Below, one piece after another: positions 58,801 through 64,000 of a stretch of 64,000 nt of DNA (position 1 is the stretch's first letter; each line of letters begins with the position of its first letter). Source of the DNA: Pestalotiopsis fici W106-1 (lineage: Eukaryota > Ascomycota > Sordariomycetes > Amphisphaeriales > Sporocadaceae); the NCBI RefSeq assembly GCF_000516985.1, contig NW_006917098.1, positions 310,001 to 374,000 of the forward strand. The letters run 5' to 3'. The translations under genes were made by a program, and so were the position numbers. The notes below the pieces were generated by a model that searched no databases, was not told the DNA's origin, and was given only the letters and a program-made list of their open reading frames with translations.

Positions 58801-61800
58801 GGCCTTGTCGGAATTTGAGGCGCTCTGGAGTCCTTCGCAGTATGGTGGAGGGCAATGGGTTCCACGAAGGTCTCGCCCAGTGTCCAGCGTCGATCCCTGC
58901 GGAAAATAGAAGTTTCTCGACTATTAAAGAGAGACAGATACGACGTGGAGAGGAACGTGCGGAGGGAAAACAAGACCCAGTAAAAAGTCAAGGGGGGCTC
59001 CTTTCACTGCCGGTCTGACGATGGACAGAATACCACGTAAATCAAAAGAAGAATGGAGAAAGGCCCAGAGGTTTTGAGGGTGTATCTATTGACAGTGTTA
59101 CGGTAGAGCCAATGCATTGTACGTGTGCTGATCCGGAACGTCGCGGGAGGCCCCCCCAGGCCCCCCATGAAATGAACGACAGCGCTGTTACTGCAGCTGC
59201 ATTTGCATCCTACAGGGCTGGCCAACAGGCAGGTGCCAGTGGTGCCAGATACACCGGAGCAACGCCCGCGGTTCTCCGTTCTCCACAGGCCATGCTCAAT
59301 CCCCAGTTATAACTTGGAGCCTTGAACCTCTTATGATCACGTCGAATCTGATTGATTTCCCGCCTGGAGCATGCAGCCTGTTTCGAACTTTCGAGGGGTG
59401 GCTCGGGTCTAGACCGGACGGTCAAATTGTCACCAAGGTCCAAGCGAGACGGAACCAAGGAATGGAAAAGGACCATCATCATCACTTTCACGTCAGAGTT
59501 GTGTATTAGAGATATGGACTGAACAAAAGGCCTTATGCAACGATGAGCAAAGAAGGAAAAAAAAAACCAATTCGTAATGCAAGTCGCGTTTTCATGGCAT
59601 GTGCTTTTCTGTATAGTGTTTCGGCACTGCTCTGCTTACATTGTATGATGCGTCTAGCAAGAACCACAACGCACAAGCTGCATCCCGGCGCAAGCATTTC
59701 GACAAGGCCTCATTTCCTCCTTGTCCCCCGCCTCCCTATGCATAACACTATGCGCCCTTTTAGGGTCCAAGGACCCTCGAAACCACCCAGGCAGCCCCAT
59801 GATTTACTGTAAATGCGATTCTACCGTAATTGACAATATAGCGGTCCTGGATCATTGACCGTACTACATGAAAGGAAAGCAAAATTTCATCCACTGTGAG
59901 ATACGAAATGAGTGGACTTTGGACCTATGAGAATACGCCAGCACCATCTTTTGTGTAATACTGTGCAAACACGCCCACGTTATGGTTTGATATACGGTGC
60001 CACAGAAGGATGAGTCAATGTTTGGCTGACAATGGAACCGGTAATTAAGGCGTGCACGTAAACCCAATCAGACAGTAAGACATTCAGAAGAAAAAGCAAA
60101 ACAGAGGTAAACAAACTGCAGACTCCTCATCCTCAATGCCTGCCAACATGCCTGCCCTATCCGGGAGGTAGCCAGCTCTACTCAATAGTTTTCAAAAGTA
60201 CACGCAAAGGCAATAGTGAAAAAGACAAAGATTTGCAGGCTTCATCAAAGTTCAGCTGGTATAGCTGAATTAGTAAACGGAGGCGAAAGAAGGAGGCGTC
60301 GCCCATTTCATATTTCATCGTGCGTGCTATCGATCGATGGGGTGGCAGCCAATCAAGAGGCGAAGGATAAATTTCCGCAGGTGGGCGTGGGCAGGTTTGA
60401 TTCAAGTGACTGCCTGGAAAGCGCGCACGCAGCAGCAGCAGTGAAAAAAAGCTTTCCCAGAATGCGGTCCGTCTCCACACAGCCGACAGGTCTGGATCGA
60501 GGTTTTGGTGATGGGATCTGCTTCTTTTGAGTCGACCTGGCGCCTTACCCGAAAAAGACGCCCGAACCCTTGGGGAAGGGGGAAGCCTACTGTGTGGTAC
60601 ATTGTAGCTAGGGCGTAGGGGAGCAGTAGGGGAACGCCTCCGTCAACCGAAGCCAGCCAACGACGGGCGTCGATCATAGGCGTGGGCAGCACTCGCAAGC
60701 TCGCCTCCCATAACTGGAGCCGTCCGTCCGTCCCATCGAGATCAGCAGCGCGCAAATCCATCTAATCCATCTCTTGACTGGCTCGACTGGTCGGCTACCA
60801 GCGCAACGGCGTCGCAGGATGATGCTGCCCAGGCATCGAGTATAATGGCTTGCATCGCCCGTTTCCCGCGTCGCACTATTATGGCTAAGAGACCCTAGCC
60901 ACGCACCACCATGGGAATTTGTCGACATCCCATAGGAATGACAATCGAATTTTGGCACAATCTATGGCAACAATTCGATGATCTCGATGATGGGCCCGGA
61001 TGTATGCATTCACGAGGATCAACAGCTAATTCTTTTCAACTCCCCCGTCTCTGGTAGATTAAGTAGCTGGTAGTAGACGAGGAGAAGACGCCGCTCCCCT
61101 TTTCTACTATTCCCAGTAGACGTTTTGATCGGGATCGTTCGAGGTTCGATGCGACTGTAGATGCAGATGACAGGAGCGGGGCTGTTTTCCACCTCGCTTC
61201 ACTGTCTCTAATGCTTCAATGCGATTTGATATATGTCCTAAGCAAGTGCTCCTACTGCCTGCTATTTCCGATGTCCGAGAAACCATCGATGATCTGTCTA
61301 TCTAGCTCCCAGGGATGATTGAAAGAGGAGTACAGTAGCGTGCAAGCAGTCTCCTTTGATTACCTATTATTTTATCTTGAGCCCAGAGAGAGCCTGCCGC
61401 GCGCCGACCACCCTAGTAGTATATCCCTTATTCAAGTGTCACTAGGTATCAGGGACAGGTGTTGTCAAGACTAGAACGGCTCCCATCCCATGATCTAAAG
61501 GCCGAGAGACTTCTTGGGGATCACGATTGCAGTGCCTAATAGAGGGGGTTCGCCATCGCAAGTGTTTCGTCCTTGTCCAATACGACAGCTTATAAACCTG
61601 GTCTTGTTCCCCCGTCCAGCATTATCAGGTCTCAAAGACCAAAAACCAAAAGAAAAGCGAAGTGCTTACGCGTTTAGGACCCCAAGAGATTTTCTTTGAA
61701 ATCAATCGACACCCAACCGGACCTGACCTGAACTGACCTGACCTGGGATTTCCTTTGGGCTGTGTACATACAACTTTTCAAACAGATCTATTTTGTCCCA

Positions 61801-61999
61801 AAAGAACACATTTCCACGGAAGTCTTCAAAACAGTGGCCTTATTTTCTGTTTCGTCGTCGGCAAAGTCCATTAAACTTTCAAACTATATTCGACAGAGGT
61901 CCATATTTGCAACCCTCTCAGTAATTACTGTCAAACAAGTGCATCTTATCAAGGAAACGGATCCTAGACGCTGGGCGCACGTCCGTCTGTATTTACGGT
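55887..61999. other. Gene-poor region of about 6 kb
   Basis: No frame in this stretch shows a recognisable domain, signal peptide or consistent splicing. Contents: T-rich tract 56090-56223 ending in 27 T's; many short frames on both strands up to 141 codons (58593-59018), none known to me; a small CTGACCTGA-type tandem near 61725-61746. Unusually long for this window, where genes are otherwise 0.3-2.5 kb apart. Confidence 0.55.
56197..56223 (+). repeat. Poly-T run of 27 bases
   Basis: Uninterrupted T run at the end of a T-rich tract, about 310 bases downstream of the bZIP-like gene. Confidence 0.9.
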
Positions 62000-63266
62000 T
62001 TACCTGGTGACCCACGCCAAACCATTTTCGTGCTCCGTTTCTTGTCCTCACGGCAACGGACTGAACCCTCGGCTCAGTTCAAATTTTTTTTTTTCCCTCT
62101 CGCAGCGGTCCCACAGTCCCGCCAAGCAGTAGCCAAGACCCAAGACACTCCCCGTGCTCCCAAGCTGGACGGACCCTGCCTGGCTGTTTCTTGTGTGGAA
62201 TTGGTTACAAGCCACCGCCCAGTCCTGCGCAGTCCTTGGAGGCCCAGACAACCCAGACAGTCCAAACGAGAGACACCCGCTGGAATCATCAGCCCACGTC
62301 AATTACTCGAGCCCGACGGATCCGCAGAAGAAGAGCGAGTTTTTCTTATCAACTTTTGCTGCCGTGCTCTGGCTCTTTGCAAAGCCCACAGTTTTCTCAC
62401 ATCCGGCCAAGCCCAGCCCAGCCAGCCCAGTAACCAGACCACTTCTGCACCCCGGCTTGGTTCAATCAATCAATCACTGCAGTCACTCGAAACGGGCAAA
62501 GAAGAGAGTTCGTGCCATATCATACGCCAGGATTACTACATGATACACCCCATAGTAGTACAGAATACGTACTACTCTTACCTAGCGCTACTGCTACCAG
62601 ACACATCCGACTTACAAACGCACACTTGGGGCTTAGGTCCTCTCACCCCGGCATCCATCTCCCTGCCCTGCAACAGACAGAGTTGTTGCTGCTTGCTTGC
62701 TGCATCCCCCCCCCTCTGTTCAAATCTCGTTTTTAGTCCACTGCACCACAAAAGGCTCGCTCGCTCGCTCGCGCGTCCCACACGCTATCTGGTCTGTTTG
62801 CATGCGACGTGCCCGACTCCACCCCGGCCAAACTATCAACGAACCTTCTCCATTTTTCTATATACGGGAACCAGCATATTTACACACCCAGGACCCCCCT
62901 CCCCTTCCCTTCCATCATAATAAACCCAGCCAGTCAATAGACAAAAGACCACCAGACAGTCCCTTCAAAAGGACCCTTCCGGAATCAACATCACTCTACC
63001 CTGGCCATAGACAAGAGACTAGCCAACTGACTCTTCTCAAACGATCTAAACATCGATCCATACTTTCTGAATCCATATTTCAAAAGCTCCATCTTGGATA
63101 AAGCACAGGGACAAGGACCCTGAACCTCGTTCTACCTCTTCCCGTACGATTCAAATACCATCCGATCCTGCCTCGACTTAGTCCACCCGGCTTTGACCTC
63201 TCCCTCTCTCTCTCACACACACATACACACACGTCAACACATATATATTTCAACCACGCTTCCACA
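62000..63266 (+). other. Long C/T-rich leader/promoter upstream of the small zinc-ribbon gene
   Basis: About 1.27 kb of pyrimidine-rich, stop-poor DNA. Several plus-strand frames overlap (up to 296 codons, 62030-62920), all rich in Ser, Pro, Thr and Leu with no domain; openness in more than one frame points to base composition rather than coding. A CT/CA microsatellite sits at 63197-63232, just before the start codon. This looks like a long 5' UTR as seen in fungal regulatory genes. Confidence 0.5.
63197..63232 (+). repeat. CT-then-CA microsatellite
   Basis: CTCTCTCTCTCACACACAC-type run 35-70 bases upstream of the start codon at 63267, probably within the 5' UTR. Confidence 0.85.
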
Positions 63267-63530
63267 ATGTCGACTCGACCTGCTGAGAAGCTTCACTACT
63301 CTAGCTCATCATCGTCATCGTCATCCGACTCGGACGTATCTATACCCTTTCGCCACAGCATGGACTCCGTGATTGGACCAGTTGCCTCAGTAGAGGTGCT
63401 ACGGTGTCTCCGCTGTGCTAGATCAGTGGAAACTACCTCGACAGACGACCCAATGTCGCAAGGAATGGTCCGCATTGGAACCAACATCTACTATTGCAGC
63501 CGCTGCGCCAAGATGGTCGGCTACAAATGA
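63267..63530 (+). CDS. Small zinc-ribbon-like protein, unknown function
   Basis: Single-exon frame of 87 residues. The N-terminus holds a run of nine serines followed by DSDVS; the C-terminal half has two CXXC pairs: CLRCARSVET (about residues 47-56) and CSRCAKMVGYK at the end, a spacing that suits a single bound zinc. ATG context (CCACAATGTC) is good. Similar short proteins with C-terminal CXXC...CXXC are common in ascomycetes, with no known activity to me. It is preceded by a long C/T-rich leader, which hints at translational control. The frame is short, but the Cys pattern and leader support a real gene. Confidence 0.75.
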   Translation: MSTRPAEKLHYSSSSSSSSSDSDVSIPFRHSMDSVIGPVASVEVLRCLRCARSVETTSTDDPMSQGMVRIGTNIYYCSRCAKMVGYK

Positions 63531-64000
63531 ATGAATCACCCTACGTTGTGACGGCTTCAGCTCAGCATCACTTATCACCAAATATTACTTATCTATCTGC
63601 TCTCGAATACCAAGGACGACGCAATTGCACGAAACCAGACATGGCGACAAAAAGGCCTCCCGACTGCTGAACTTGTGGTGGCCTCTCTCTACTTGGGCCG
63701 CCCTTCTGCGCCAATTGCGATCACGACAGCGAAAGAAACACTCGCAACAGATGAGTGCGCGCACTTGCAGCACGACAGCAATTCAGCAACAATCCGACCT
63801 CAAATGAAGTTTTTTTTTTCTTTTTTGGTTGCCTGTTTAGCTTGGCGGTACTCATATGCCGCATTCCGACTGGCGCTTGGCGATCAGGCACGGCCACACT
63901 TGTTGCTAGTCTATTATTGGCACGTCAAAAGTCCGCGTCAAATCTTATCAGCGCAGCCCAACAGAGGCATTACTGGGGGGAGGCGATGGTTGCACAGAAA
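63531..64000. other. 3' region of the small gene to window end
   Basis: 470 bases with no clear gene; likely 3' UTR and the start of another intergenic region. Confidence 0.45.

Noticed and set aside
62030..62920. 296-codon open frame in the C/T-rich region
   Set aside because: Ser/Pro/Thr-rich with no domain or good start context; other frames over the same bases are also open, so base composition explains it.

Overview
This window is nuclear DNA from a filamentous ascomycete (Pezizomycotina; a sordariomycete is my best guess). The evidence is many short introns of about 50-120 bases with GT...CTAAC/CTGAC...AG signals, fungal-only families (Zn2Cys6 and C2H2/Zn2Cys6 regulators, ABC-C and MFS transporters, a secreted tyrosinase, tannase-type esterase and amidase), long intergenic spacers and no operons. 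Exon models were built by hand from splice signals and checked for reading-frame consistency; exon limits are given in each entry. No tRNA, rRNA or CRISPR array was recognised.

Layout. 1-21.6 kb: a partial serine carboxypeptidase, divergent from a full ABC-C transporter; a Zn2Cys6 regulator; a secreted amidase whose upstream region carries a 441-bp terminal-inverted-repeat element with a 9-bp target duplication; two divergent multi-pass membrane proteins of unknown role; a 5'-truncated BAHD-type acyltransferase relic facing a second Zn2Cys6 regulator. 22.5-32.4 kb: a catabolic-looking neighbourhood with a D-serine dehydratase/D-threonine aldolase-like PLP enzyme, a FluG-type glutamine synthetase-like ligase, an aldehyde dehydrogenase, an SDR, a broken amino-acid permease and a glyoxalase I-like protein. 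32.4-44.6 kb: an AT-rich spacer, a tannase/feruloyl esterase, a conserved acidic protein of unknown function, a secreted tyrosinase, a purine-rich satellite-like tract, and a decayed gene of a fungal family with a trypsin-like domain. 44.6-55.9 kb: four co-oriented genes on the minus strand (SDR, C2H2+Zn2Cys6 regulator, P450, sugar-type MFS transporter) and a bZIP-like regulator divergent from the SDR. 55.9-64 kb: a gene-poor stretch of about 7.4 kb, then one small zinc-ribbon-like protein behind a long C/T-rich leader.

How the genes may work together (inference). The 22.5-31.4 kb block has import (now broken), ATP-dependent ligation to an amine or amino acid, aldehyde oxidation and alcohol/ketone redox, which fits breakdown of an amine or hydroxy amino acid. 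The 44.6-55.9 kb block has oxidation, reduction, transport and regulation but no polyketide, peptide or terpene backbone gene in view. Several genes are broken or near-broken (acyltransferase, permease, protease-like gene, and one lost splice acceptor), so parts of the window look like accessory DNA under relaxed selection.
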